From positions 1 to 28,903 of the forward strand of contig CAWHNT010000040.1 of the NCBI GenBank assembly GCA_963830775.1: 28,903 nt of DNA, given 5' to 3'. This DNA comes from CAWHNT01 sp963830775 (lineage in GTDB: Bacteria; Pseudomonadota; Alphaproteobacteria; Geminicoccales; Geminicoccaceae). This document shows, in pieces, positions 19,311 to 27,770 of this stretch; positions within the stretch are counted from its first letter, which is position 1, and each line of letters begins with the position of its first letter. Below the pieces are notes generated by a model. It did no database searches. It had not been told where the DNA came from and saw only the letters and a list, made by a program, of their open reading frames with translations. The translations under genes were made by a program, and so were the position numbers.

Positions 19311-19490
19311 ATGGAACTGTTCCTGGTTGTGTTGGCGGCTGCTGTGGCAGGAGCGATCTGGGCCGCAACGAGGGGCAGCCGCCGTGGATTGATCAGCGGC
19401 GCCGCCCTGCGGCGGACGAAAGGGATGCCTCAGCCCGGCGCCAAGCCCAGTGGACCACGCGGCACCGCCGGCCCGGCCAAACGGAAATAA
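19311..19490 (+). CDS. Possible 59-residue single-helix membrane protein
   Basis: ATG 19311 opens MELFLVVLAAAVAGAIWAAT, a clean membrane segment, followed by a basic Gly/Pro-rich tail (RGSRRGLISGAALRR, then GPRGTAGPAKRK) to TAA 19488-19490. Positive charge after the helix predicts a cytoplasmic tail. No convincing ribosome site precedes it (only TAGG) and no family is recognised. It stands alone between an IS and the TauD-type gene. It could be a chance frame; coding is supported only by the composition. Confidence 0.3.
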   Translation: MELFLVVLAAAVAGAIWAATRGSRRGLISGAALRRTKGMPQPGAKPSGPRGTAGPAKRK

Positions 19491-19911
19491 ACAGGGCCCT
19501 GGTGCAGAAGCAGAAGCCCGATTAGCCGGGAAAGATGCTTGGCCGCGGCGGTGGGTTGCCCGTGTGATCGGTGACGGCCCCGGCGGCACCCGGCGACTGG
19601 TATGTCGGGCGGGAACAGACTTTCAGGGACGGGAGCAGGAGCAGCCCGCCTGATAGCGAGCCTTGAGAAATCGTGGCCGCGATGAAAGCCTACTAATTCT
19701 ATCGACAGCACAAGAGACTTGGTTGATGATCGAGCTGCGGCCGTAGGGCTGGACCTGGTGAGTGGCCGGCTGCGGCGTCCAGCGGCGCAGCTCGCAGGGC
19801 CCCCGCACGTTCGGGCCCGCGTCGCGCCAGCGGTCGAGCCATTCTGGCTGCCGGAAACAATTCGAGGATGACTCGGCGACATGCCTGGTCGAGCAGAGGG
19901 AAGACGATGCC
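19491..19911 (+). other. Leader region upstream of the TauD-type gene
   Basis: These 421 bases contain no firm gene. A frame ending near 19653 (RRWVARVIGDGPGGTRRLVC) has fair codon use but no plausible start. From about 19690 an AT-richer stretch (CTACTAATTCTATCGACAG) could hold the promoter for the rightward genes. AGAGGGAAG near 19895-19903 is the ribosome site. Confidence 0.4.
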
Positions 19912-20799
19912 ATGGCCTTTCACGTTGTCAGGGCGGACGATCGGCGGAGCCCGGAGATCGCCGGGCTCGTGGTCGAGCCTCTGGGTCCGGCACTCGGGGC
20001 CGAGATCAGGGGCGTGGACCTCAGCCGGCCGCTGCCCGAGCCCGTGTTCGCGGCGATCTGGCAGGCCTTCCTCGACCACGGCGTGATCTTCTTCCGCGAC
20101 CAGCCGCTCTCGCCGGAGCAGCACATTGCCTTTGCCGGACGGTTCGGTGCCATCAACATCAACCGCTTCTTCCGGGCCGTCGACGGCTACCCGATGATCG
20201 CCGAGGTGCGAAAGGAAGCGGGGCAGAAGAAGAATATCGGCGGCGACTGGCATACCGATCACAGCTACGACGAGGTCCCGGCGCTGGGCTCCGTGCTGCT
20301 CGCGCACGAGGTGCCGGAGAGCGGTGGCGATACCGTGTTCGCCAGCATGTACGCAGCCTACGAGGCTCTTTCCGACGGCCTCAAGGCGACGCTCCAGGGC
20401 TTGCGCGCGGTGCACTCGAGCCGCCACGTGTTCGGCGTCAAGGGCCGCACCAAGGAGACGGACGACCTCGCCACCCGCATCGGCAACCCGGAGCTGGCGA
20501 CGCAGGATGCCGTGCATCCGGTCGTCATCACCCATCCTGACAGCGGCCGGAAGGCGCTCTACGTCAATCCCGGCTTCACCTTGCGCTTCGAGGGCTGGAC
20601 CGACGCCGAGTCGAAGCCGCTCCTCGACCACCTCTACGCGCACGCCACCCGGCCCGAGTTCCTCTGCCGCTTCCAGTGGCGACCGGGCTCGATCGCGATC
20701 TGGGACAACCGGGCGACCTGGCACTACGCGGTCAACGACTATCCGGGCCAGCGCCGCCTGATGCACCGGATCACGATCGAAGGCGTGCCGCTGCACTGA
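19912..20799 (+). CDS. TauD/TfdA-family Fe(II)/2-oxoglutarate-dependent dioxygenase
   Basis: The gene encodes 295 residues in one intact frame. I start at ATG 19912 (MAFHVVRADDRRSPEIAG) because it follows AGAGGGAAG and the family usually begins so; the frame is open further upstream. The iron facial triad is His114 and Asp116 (GGDWHTDHSY) and His271 (DNRATWHYAV). Arg286, 15 residues after His271, is placed to bind 2-oxoglutarate. Conserved PLGPALGAEIRGVDLSRPL and HGVIFFRDQPLSPEQH also fit. TauD-type enzymes hydroxylate the carbon next to a sulfonate or similar group, releasing sulfite; other members act on sulfate esters or aryloxy acids, so the substrate is open. The SsuA-type binding protein 45 bases downstream favours a sulfonate. 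Confidence 0.92.
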   Translation: MAFHVVRADDRRSPEIAGLVVEPLGPALGAEIRGVDLSRPLPEPVFAAIWQAFLDHGVIFFRDQPLSPEQHIAFAGRFGAININRFFRAVDGYPMIAEVRKEAGQKKNIGGDWHTDHSYDEVPALGSVLLAHEVPESGGDTVFASMYAAYEALSDGLKATLQGLRAVHSSRHVFGVKGRTKETDDLATRIGNPELATQDAVHPVVITHPDSGRKALYVNPGFTLRFEGWTDAESKPLLDHLYAHATRPEFLCRFQWRPGSIAIWDNRATWHYAVNDYPGQRRLMHRITIEGVPLH

Positions 20800-20844
20800 G
20801 GCTCGCACCGGACCGGCCGCACTCTGCCCAGGAAGGACTGCATC

Positions 20845-21798
20845 ATGCTCAACCGCCGGAAGGCGTTTGCCGCCGGAGCGCTTGCGCTCGGCCTGATCGT
20901 CGCGGGATCGGCTAAGGCCGCCGACCAGCCGGGCACGCTCCGGCTCGGCTATCAGAAGGCCGGCATCCTCGTCGTCGCGCGCAACCAGCAGGTGATCGAG
21001 AAACGGCTCGGTGCCAGGGGCATCGAGACGAGCTGGATCGAGTTCACCTCGGGCCCGCCGCTCCTGGAGGCGATGAACGCCGGCAGCATCGACATCGGCC
21101 TCACCGGCGACACCCCGCCGATCTTTGCCCAGGCTGCGGGAGCTGCCATCACCTATGTGGCAGCCCTCGCACCCAACGGTCCCGGCGAGGCCATCCTGGT
21201 CAAGCCGGACTCGCCGATCCGCACCGTGGCGGACCTTGCGGGCAAGAGGATCGGCTTCAAGCGCGGCTCCAGTGCCAACAACCTCGTGGTCGCGGCGCTG
21301 GCCAAGGCGGGTGTGCCCTGGACCTCGGTCAAGCCGTTCGACCTCGGTCCGGCCGAAGGCATGGCAGCCTTCGACGGCAATTCGGTGGACGCCTGGGCCA
21401 TCTGGGACCCGTTCTTCGCCGTGGCCGAGCTGCGCTACCAGCCGCGCGTGCTCGTGACCTCGGCCGACGTGCTGGATGCCAACACCTTCCTCCTCGCCAA
21501 TGACGGCTTCGCCGCCAGCCATGGCGACGTGCTGCGCGAGGCGATCGCCGGCTTTGCCGAAGCGGCCGACTGGGCGACCAGCCATCCCGACCAGGTGGCC
21601 GAAGCGGTCCATGCGGTGACGGGCGTGGAGCTTGCGGCCCTCAAGCGCTCGACGGCTCGGGCCACGTTCTTCGTCCGGCCGATCGACGAGAGGATCATTG
21701 CCAACCAGCAGGCCACCGCCGACCGCTTCCGCGAGCTGGGGCTGCTGCCGAAGGCGGTCGCCATCCGCGACGCGGTCTGGAAGGGGCCACAGTCCTGA
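20845..21798 (+). CDS. SsuA/TauA-type aliphatic sulfonate ABC transporter binding protein
   Basis: The gene encodes 317 residues in an intact frame, with ribosome site AGGAAGGA. MLNRRKAFAAGALALGLIVA is an export signal with an RR pair, cleaved after AKA. The mature domain shows the SsuA signature TLRLGYQKAGILVVARNQQV, then EFTSGPPLLEAMNAGSIDIG and GDTPPIFAQAAGA, VADLAGKRIGFKRGSSANNL and DAWAIWDPFFAVAE. It should capture sulfonates in the periplasm and deliver them to an SsuB/SsuC-type transporter. Neither the ATPase nor the permease is adjacent: the gene is followed 11 bases later by an amidohydrolase, so partners lie elsewhere or the neighbouring carbohydrate-type transporter is used. Confidence 0.92.
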   Translation: MLNRRKAFAAGALALGLIVAGSAKAADQPGTLRLGYQKAGILVVARNQQVIEKRLGARGIETSWIEFTSGPPLLEAMNAGSIDIGLTGDTPPIFAQAAGAAITYVAALAPNGPGEAILVKPDSPIRTVADLAGKRIGFKRGSSANNLVVAALAKAGVPWTSVKPFDLGPAEGMAAFDGNSVDAWAIWDPFFAVAELRYQPRVLVTSADVLDANTFLLANDGFAASHGDVLREAIAGFAEAADWATSHPDQVAEAVHAVTGVELAALKRSTARATFFVRPIDERIIANQQATADRFRELGLLPKAVAIRDAVWKGPQS

Positions 21799-21809
21799 GC
21801 GGAGCGACC

Positions 21810-22668
21810 ATGGCCCCGCCGCGCATCGTCGACATGCGGTTGCGGCCGCGCTGGCTGCACCCGTTCTTCGGTGCCAAGCCGGGCACGCCCGAGTACGAGA
21901 CGGTGCGCTGGCTGAACCGGCGCGTCGGCAGCCGGGACGTCGACCACTTCACGCGGGCGGCCGACCTGCCGGGCCTGATCGCCGAGATGGACCAGGCCGG
22001 GATCGATACCGGTCTTGTTGTCGCGCGCAGCACGCCCAGCGTCCATGTCGGCAATGACGCGGTCGCCGCCGTCGTGGCGGAATCGGCTGGCCGGCTCCTC
22101 GGCGTCGCCTCCCTCGACCCCACCGTCCTGGGACGGGAGGATGCGCTCGCGGAGCTGCGGCGCTCCGTCGGCGAGCTGGGCCTGCGCGGGCTGAACATCG
22201 ATGCCGGCTTCTACGCCACTGCGCTACGTGCCGATGCCGACGTCCTGATGCCGCTCTACGAGGAGTGCCAGCGCCTTGGCGTTCCAGCGCTGGTCATGTC
22301 GGGCCCGACCACGCCTGACCTGGCGCTCAACGACCCGTTGGCGGTCGACAGGGTGGCCCGCATCTTCCCGAAGCTGCCGATCGTCTGCTGCCACGGCTTC
22401 TACCCGCGCGTGGCCGACATGGTGGCGGTCGCCTTCCGGCAACGAGAACGTCTTCGTCTCGCCCGACATGTACCTTTTCAGCCCGGGCGGCCGCCTCTAT
22501 GTCGAGGCCGCCAATGGCTTCATGCAGGACCAATTGCTGTTCGGCTCGTCCTACCCGTTCCGCGCGATGGCCCAGGGCGTGACCGACCTCCACGCCATCG
22601 GCCTCAGCGACGTGGCGCTCCAGAAGGTTGGTTCAGACAACGCGCGCCGGCTGCTCGGTCTCGGCTGA
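21810..22668 (+). CDS. Amidohydrolase-2 family hydrolase/decarboxylase, one frameshift
   Basis: ATG 21810 starts MAPPRIVDMRLRPRWLHPFF. It continues GLIAEMDQAGIDTGLVVARS, AGRLLGVASLDPT, LGLRGLNIDAGFYATALRAD, MPLYEECQRLGVPALVMSGP and KLPIVCCHGFYPRVADMVAV. After an indel near 22440 it reads ENVFVSPDMYLF, LLFGSSYPFRAMAQGV and the end SDNARRLLGLG. The product is about 286 residues. It is a TIM-barrel protein of the amidohydrolase_2 (PF04909) type: the CHG position and GSSYPF (GSDxPF-like) fit. The usual N-terminal HxH metal pair is replaced here by DMRLRPRW, so catalysis by the usual two-residue ligand pair is doubtful. It lies 11 bases after the binding protein and probably processes the imported compound or its product. 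Confidence 0.82.
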
Positions 22669-22679
22669 GGACGCCGCGC

Positions 22680-23647
22680 TCAGGCGGCGAGCACGCGCTG
22701 CGAGCGCCCAGCGCAGGTTCTTGCGCACATCCGGGTCGGGATCGTCGAGGTGCGCTCCAGGGATGCCGCGGCGGAGGGGTCGGCGATCTCGCCAAGAGCG
22801 GCAGCCGCCTCCTTGCGCAGGTTGCCCATCGGGTGGTCCAGGAGCGGCAGATCGCGGCGACGCCCTCCCTCGCCTTGAGCCGGCCGAGGCTGCGCATCGC
22901 CTTCAGCCGCACCTGCCAGTACTCGTCCTCCAGCACGCCGCATGGGTCTGAGCCGGACCCGGGGCCGGCCGACCAGGCCATGGTGTCGGCGGCGGCCTCG
23001 CGCACCTGCCAGTCGGGATCGTCAAGCGACGGCGCAGCCTCGCCAGCGCATGCGGCGAGCGGGAGAAGGCCAGGGCACTCACGGCGGCACGGCGTACGGC
23101 CGGGCTCGGGTCACGGGTGGCGCTGATCAGCGCCGGCAGCGCCTCCTCGCGCTTGAGCCAGCCGATCACGCCCACCGCCTGCGCCCGCACCTCGCGGCCG
23201 AGATCCGCAAGGCAGCGACCGCCGGCTCGAGCGCCTCGCCGCTGCGCAGCTCCTTGAGGCCGCGCAGGATGGCGCCTCACGGCGAAGGCACTCGGCTGGT
23301 CCAGCGGCCGTCGAGCAGGGGCTCGCGGCCGCAGGGTCCTTGAGCGTGAGCCCGTCGGACCGGCGCGGCCTGGGCGACCCCACCATCGGCGTCGGTCAGG
23401 GCGGCTGCCAGAGCTGCCGCCACGGCGGGCCCGTCGAACTCGCCCAGGGCCAGAGACCGCCTGGAGGCGGACTTCGGCTGCCGGAGTCCGGAACGGCGCT
23501 GACAAGGAGCGGCACCGCCTGCCGGGTCGGCCGTGTCCGCGAGGCTCATCAGCGCCACGCGCCGGGCAGCGCTGTCTCGGCCATCGAGCTGGCCGGGCGA
23601 GGCCTGCCAGGTCGCCGAAATCCTCGAACAGCAGGGCATGCGCTCAT
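22680..23647 (-). CDS. HEAT-repeat protein, heavily frameshifted
   Basis: ATG 23647 begins 10 bases after the ferredoxin stop. Rejoined frames give FEDFGDLAGLA, then successive helical repeats: VRLQAVSALGEFDGPAVAAA, EVRAQAVGVIGWLKREEALP, PSPAVRRAAVSALAFSRSPH, WQVREAAADTMAWSAG, YWQVRLKAMRSLGRLKAREG, LRKEAAAALGEIADPSAAAS and DPDVRKNLRWALAARA. This is the D-x-x-VR-x-x-A-x-x-AL-G pattern of HEAT/PBS-lyase repeats, at least eight copies in about 320 residues. It is a cytoplasmic scaffold without enzyme motifs. Related repeats hold protein partners or help insert cofactors. Its place directly after the flavoprotein and ferredoxin suggests it chaperones or docks that redox pair. The exact C-terminus is uncertain (stop at 22680 or 22633). 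Confidence 0.75.
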
Positions 23648-23657
23648 GCCAGGGCCC

Positions 23658-23892
23658 TCAGCGCAGGAGGTAGGGGATGTTGACCGTGACGGCCGGCAGT
23701 CGGGCAGTCGGCCTCGCAGGGCATGCAGTACCAGCACTCGTCGTACTTCATGTAGGCCTTGCCGGTGAGCTCGCTGATCCTGAGCACGTCGAGCGGGCAG
23801 ACATCGACACAGACGGTGCAGCCCTTGTCGGCGATGCACTTCTCCTCATCGACGATGACCGGCACCGCGGTGGGCGTGGTGACGATGGGCAT
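23658..23892 (-). CDS. AprB-like two-[4Fe-4S] ferredoxin
   Basis: ATG 23892 starts MPIVTTPTAVPVIVDEEKCI. The first cluster motif is CIADKGCTVCVDVCP (C-x5-C-x2-C-x3-CP), the second CWYCMPCEADCP (C-x2-C-x2-C-x3-CP); between them LDVLRISELTGKAYMKYDE spans the domain. After a one-base shift near 23700 it ends AVTVNIPYLLR at TGA 23658. About 77 residues is short for AprB (about 150) but the motif layout, including the C-terminal PYLLR tail, resembles the ferredoxins paired with AprA-like flavoproteins. It should carry electrons to or from the flavoprotein encoded 27 bases upstream. All eight cluster cysteines are present. Confidence 0.9.
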
Positions 23893-23918
23893 GGCGGGCT
23901 CCTTCTCGAAGGGTGGGG

Positions 23919-25663
23919 TCAGGCGCGGGCGCGGATGCGCTGCCGGTGGTAGGCGTCGCGCTCGCCTTCCTCGATCGGGACGAGGTAGGGGGCGACCGGC
24001 CGCTTGGCGCAGACCGGGCCGCCCGTCCTCCTTGCGCAGGATCGTGTGACAGAACCAGCTCTCGTCGTCCTTGCTCCGGATGGTCGACGCGGAGATGGTA
24101 GAGGCCCCAGCGGCTCTCGGTGCGGAACAGCGAGGCCGTTGCCGCCATCTCGGCACAGTCAACGATCGAGCTTGCCTCCAGCGCCCGCATGCAGCTCGTG
24201 CGCGTCGCGGGCCACCATCCTGGTCTCGAGGTCCTCGCGCACCTCCGCCAGGCGGTCCTGGAAGATCTGCATGTTGCGCGTGACCTTGGGCGGCTGGAGG
24301 TAGTCGTTGACCAGCCGGCGGGTCTTGTACTCGATCTGGTTGGCGGGGATGCCGTCCTCGCGCCGCGTGGGTGCGAGTACCCTCGCCTGCTCGGCCTGCC
24401 ACCTCGGCGGGGTCGAACTCGGCATGGTCGACCTCGCCCGCGAAGTCGATCGCGTCCTCGCCGGCGACGGCACCGTTGGTGAAGGCACCCAGCATGTAGT
24501 TGTGCGGCACGCTCGCCATGTCGCCTGCCGCATAGAGGCCGGGCACGGTGGTGCGGGCGAACTCGTCGACGAACACGCCCGAGGCCGAATGGCCCGAGCA
24601 GAAGCCGATCTCGGAGATGTGCATCTCGATCATGTGCGCGGCGGTAGTCGGTGCCGCGCCGCTCGTGGAAGCGGCCGCGGCTCGGCCGCTCGACCCGGTG
24701 CAGGACGCTCTCGATCTCGGCCACCGTGGCGTCGTGCAGATGGTCCAGCTTCAGGAACACCGGCCCCTTGCCCGACTGCAGCTCGTTGTAGAACTCCTGC
24801 ATCATCTGCCCGGACCAGTAATCGCACTCGATGAAGCGCTGGCCCTCATCATTGGCCGTGTAGCCGCCGAAGGGTCCCGCCACGTAGGCGCAGGCCGGGC
24901 CGTTATAGTCCTTGATCAGGGGATTGATCTGATAGCACTCGAGGTTCGCGAGCCCGGCACCGGCGTGATAGGCCATGGCATAGCCGTCGCCGGCATTGGT
25001 CGCGTTCTCGTAGGTGCCGTAGAGATAGCCGGAGGCCGGCAGGCCCAGGCGTCCGGCAGCGCCGGCGCAGAGGATCACCGCCTTGGCGCGAACGACAAGG
25101 AACTCGGCCGTGCGGGTGTTGACGGCGATGGCACCGGCGACGCGGCCCGTCGGTCCCGTGAGCAGGCGGGTGGCCATGAAGCGGTTCGAGATCAGGAGCT
25201 GCACGCGGCGGAGCTGGCGGTAGAGCGCCTTCTTCACCGTGTCGCCGTTCGGCATCGGCAGCACGTAGGTGCCCAGATGGTGGACCTTGCGGACGGCGAA
25301 GTCGCCGTTCTCGTTCTTGAGGAAGCGGATGCCGAACCGGTCCAGCTCCTGGATGATCTCGAAGCAGCGCTGCGCATATTTCAGCACCGGCGCCTGATCG
25401 CAGATGCCGTCGTTGGCGATCGTGATCTCTTTCGTGTACTGCTCGGGGCTGGAATGGCCCGGGATGACGGCGTTGTTGAGGCCGTCCATGCCCATGCCGA
25501 TCGCACCCGAGCGCTTCACGTTCGCCTTCTCGAGCAGGATCACCTGGGCCTTCGGGTTCTTGAGCTTGGCCTTGTAGGCGGCCATGGGGCCGGCCGTGCC
25601 GCCGCCGATCACGAGCACGTCGCACTCGATCTCGGTGGTGCCGGTGCGGATCTCGTCGCTCAT
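23919..25663 (-). CDS. AprA/fumarate-reductase-superfamily FAD flavoprotein, frameshifted in its C-terminal third
   Basis: ATG 25663 starts MSDEIRTGTTEIECDVLVIG. The FAD site is VIGGGTAGPMAAYKAK, then EKANVKRSGAIGMGMDGLNN. An intact 340-residue N-terminal part includes TIANDGICDQAPVLKYAQRC, VLPMPNGDTVKKALYRQLRR, LCAGAAGRLGLPASGYLYGT and ECYQINPLIKDYNGPACAYV. Frame changes after about 24650 separate RPSRGRFHERRGTDYR, MHISEIGFCSGHSASGVFVD, VPGLYAAGDMASVPHNYMLG, and the tail ESRWGLYHLRVD and SWFCHTILRKEDG; it ends at 23919, about 580 residues. It resembles adenylylsulfate-reductase alpha-type flavoproteins found beside sulfonate transport genes rather than SdhA/FrdA. No Sat, QmoABC or Dsr gene is nearby, so a dissimilatory sulfate role is unlikely. 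Substrate unknown; probably an organic or inorganic sulfur compound. Confidence 0.85.
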
Positions 25664-25968
25664 CGTGCCGTCCTGTTCCGGGCGGCCTCGCCGCGAGCTC
25701 GCGCAGGTAGGCCCAAGGATAGATGCCGCGCGCGTGCCCATCGGAGAAGGCGAGGTTGATGGCGTAGTGCCCGACCGGCAGCACGCCCGTGATGGTGAGG
25801 TCGGCGCGGTGGCGGCGCCTCGCGTCCTTCCAGCCGCAGCCGCTGCGCCGGCGCGGAGCGGCAGTTGGCGCGCAGGAAGGGGGCCGGCAGGGAGGCCGTC
25901 GAGCCGTCCTCCCAGACCAGCTCCAGCGCCCGGGCGTCGGCGCTCACGCTCGACGGCAAGCGGGGCAC
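25660..25968 (-). CDS. DUF971 (gamma-butyrobetaine hydroxylase N-terminal-like) protein, frameshifted
   Basis: GTG 25968 starts VPRLPSSVSADARALELVWE, then DGSTASLPAPFLRANCRSAP, the DUF971 opening. A shift near 25810 gives ITGVLPVGHYAINLAFSDGH and ARGIYPWAYLREL, the family's conserved second half (VGxYAxxxxFxDGHxxGIYxWxYL). The product is about 100 residues, a stand-alone domain. The stop at 25660-25662 overlaps the flavoprotein ATG (ATGA). DUF971 also occurs at the C-terminus of HCF101-type Fe-S carriers and the N-terminus of gamma-butyrobetaine hydroxylase. Here, next to a flavoprotein and a ferredoxin, a role in Fe-S maturation is a reasonable guess. It starts 6 bases after the permease stop. 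Confidence 0.75.
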   Translation of the reverse strand: MPRLPSSVSADARALELVWEDGSTASLPAPFLRANCRSAPAQRLRLEGREAPPPRRPHHHGRAAGRALRHQPRLLRWARARHLSLGLPARARGEAARNRTAR

Positions 25969-25974
25969 GGCATC

Positions 25975-26856
25975 TCAGTCCTTGAGCCCGCCGGCGGTGA
26001 GACCGCGCACGAGCCAGGTCCGGACCATGAGCGTGAAGGCCACGACCGGCAGCATCACCATGGTCCCGCCGGCGGCGATCTTGCCCCACTCCCAGCCCTC
26101 GTACTGCATGAAGTTGACGATCGCGACCGGTGCCGTGACCGCCTCGGTCCGGGTCAGGATCAGGGCGTAGAAGAAGTCGTTCCAGGAGAAGACGAAGCAG
26201 AGCACGGCAGCGGCCGCGAGGCCGGGTGCGGTGAGCGGCAGGGTCACCCGCAGGAAGGCCTGCCAGATGCCGCAGCCGTCGATCCAGGCCGCCTCCTCCA
26301 GCGTCTCCGGCACGGAGGCGAAGAAGGTCTGCATCATCCAGACGACAAGCGGCAGGTTGAAGGTGAGATAGATCAGCGCCAGCCCCCAGACCGTGTCGAG
26401 CAGGCCCAGCCAGCGAAAGGCGAGGAAGAAGGGGATGGTGAAGGCGATCGGCGGCGCCATCCGTGCCACCAGGATCCACAAGCCCACCTGCCGCCGGGCC
26501 TTGAACCGCCAGCGGGTGAGCGCGTAGGCGGCCGGCACGCCGAGAAGCAGGGCCAGCACCGTCGACAGCGTGCTGGTGACGAGGCTGTTGAGGAACGAGC
26601 GCGGGAAGTGCCCCTGCCACAGGGCGACGAAGTGATCGAAGGTCGGCACGAAGACCAGAGCGTAGCCGAACGGGTCGTCCAGCGGCCGGAGCGCCATCTG
26701 GACCAGCCACAGGAATGGGAAGAGGACGAGGATCAGGAGGGCTCCGGCACCCAGATGCATGGCGAGCCGGGCATTCCACCAGGCCGGCACGGTCCAGGGC
26801 GTCGGACGCGATACGGCGAAGGCCGCGAGATCCGCCCGGGCGACGGCATTACGCAT
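25975..26856 (-). CDS. MalG-type ABC transporter permease
   Basis: The gene encodes 293 residues, intact, starting MRNAVARADLAAFAVSRPTP. Six membrane segments are expected; clear ones include MHLGAGALLILVLFPFLWLV, TSTLSTVLALLLGVPAAYAL and TVWGLALIYLTFNLPLVVWM. The cytoplasmic EAA loop, LEEAAWIDGCGIWQAFLRVT (about residues 186-209), docks the ATPase. Carbohydrate-uptake (CUT1, MalG) permeases have this build and end in a basic tail, LVRGLTAGGLKD here. Substrate is not readable. Its start overlaps the MalF-type stop by 8 bases, so the two permeases are translated together. No ATPase gene follows; the next gene is the DUF971 one. Confidence 0.92.
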   Translation of the reverse strand: MRNAVARADLAAFAVSRPTPWTVPAWWNARLAMHLGAGALLILVLFPFLWLVQMALRPLDDPFGYALVFVPTFDHFVALWQGHFPRSFLNSLVTSTLSTVLALLLGVPAAYALTRWRFKARRQVGLWILVARMAPPIAFTIPFFLAFRWLGLLDTVWGLALIYLTFNLPLVVWMMQTFFASVPETLEEAAWIDGCGIWQAFLRVTLPLTAPGLAAAAVLCFVFSWNDFFYALILTRTEAVTAPVAIVNFMQYEGWEWGKIAAGGTMVMLPVVAFTLMVRTWLVRGLTAGGLKD

Positions 26857-27769
26857 GGTGGTGCGTGCTCCAGCCGAGGCGCCCGACCGCCCAGCTCAGG
26901 AAGAAGACACCTGCCAGCATCAGCGTGGCGATGGCGCTGGCGTAGCCCCAGTAGGAGAAGTTGAAGGCCTGGACGAAGCCGTAGAAGTTGGTGACCTCGG
27001 TCGCCATGCCGGGCCCGCCACCGGTCAGCACGTAGATCAGGGGGAAGGCCTTGAAGCTGTCGATCAGCCGAAAGAGGCCGGCCACTACCAGCGCCGGGCG
27101 GATATAGGGAAAGATCACGTAGGCGAAGAGCTGCCAGCGGTCGGCGCCGTCGATGGTCGCGGCCTCCAGCGGCTCGTTCGGGATCATCTGCAGGGCCGCC
27201 AGGACCATGAGCATGGTGAACGGGAACCACTGCCAGGTCTCGGCGAAGGCGATCGCCCACAAGGCGGTCGAGGCATCGGTGATCAGCGAGGAGACGGGAT
27301 GGCCCAGGAAGTCGAGCAGGCGATGGAAGGGGCTCACGTCGGGCGTGTAGATCACCTTCCAGATCACGGCGACAACGATCGGCGGCAGGACCATCGGCAC
27401 GAGGAACGCCGTCCGGACCGCCTCCAGGAAGGCCGAGCGCGCGTTCAGGAGCAGCGCCACGCCCAGGCCCACCAGGAGCTGCATGCTCACGCTGGCGACC
27501 GACAGCCGGAGCTGGGTGCCGATCGAGCCCAGGAAGCGCTCATCGACGGCGAGGTCCTGGTAGTTGCCCAGCGGATGGGAGAAGTCGAACGCCGTGCCTG
27601 GGCTGGCGAGGTTGAGCGGGGTCAGGCTCGTGACCAGGAGGTAGAGGGCAGGAGCCACTGTGATCGCGGCCAGCATGATCAGGGCCGGCAGCAGGCCCGC
27701 CAGGAACGCGTGCCGGCGCGCGCGTTCCCAGCCGCCCTCATAGGCGGGCGTCGCTACGAGCACCGCCAC
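26849..27769 (-). CDS. MalF-type ABC transporter permease
   Basis: The gene encodes 306 residues, intact. The likely start is GTG 27769 (VAVLVATPAYEGGWERARRH), one base after the binding-protein stop. Membrane segments include AFLAGLLPALIMLAAITVAP, VSMQLLVGLGVALLLN, AFLVPMVLPPIVVAVIWKVI and FPFTMLMVLAALQMIP. The EAA loop, PLEAATIDGADRWQLFAYVI, lies near residues 200-220. The periplasmic loop ALYLLVTSLTPLNLASPG is usual for MalF/UgpA-type subunits. It pairs with the following MalG-type permease to form the membrane channel of a carbohydrate-class importer. Confidence 0.92.
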   Translation of the reverse strand: MAVLVATPAYEGGWERARRHAFLAGLLPALIMLAAITVAPALYLLVTSLTPLNLASPGTAFDFSHPLGNYQDLAVDERFLGSIGTQLRLSVASVSMQLLVGLGVALLLNARSAFLEAVRTAFLVPMVLPPIVVAVIWKVIYTPDVSPFHRLLDFLGHPVSSLITDASTALWAIAFAETWQWFPFTMLMVLAALQMIPNEPLEAATIDGADRWQLFAYVIFPYIRPALVVAGLFRLIDSFKAFPLIYVLTGGGPGMATEVTNFYGFVQAFNFSYWGYASAIATLMLAGVFFLSWAVGRLGWSTHHHA

Positions 27770-27770
27770 C

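Noticed and set aside
19699..21612. Very long open frame on the minus strand opposite the TauD and SsuA genes (637 codons)
   Set aside because: It mirrors two intact, motif-complete genes; GC-rich DNA lacks stops in antisense frames, and its protein is low-complexity Arg/Gly/Ala-rich without family motifs.
23919..25663. Dissimilatory adenylylsulfate reductase (AprA) as a firm call
   Set aside because: The resemblance is to the wider superfamily; no Sat, Qmo or Dsr partner is present, and the ferredoxin is shorter than AprB.
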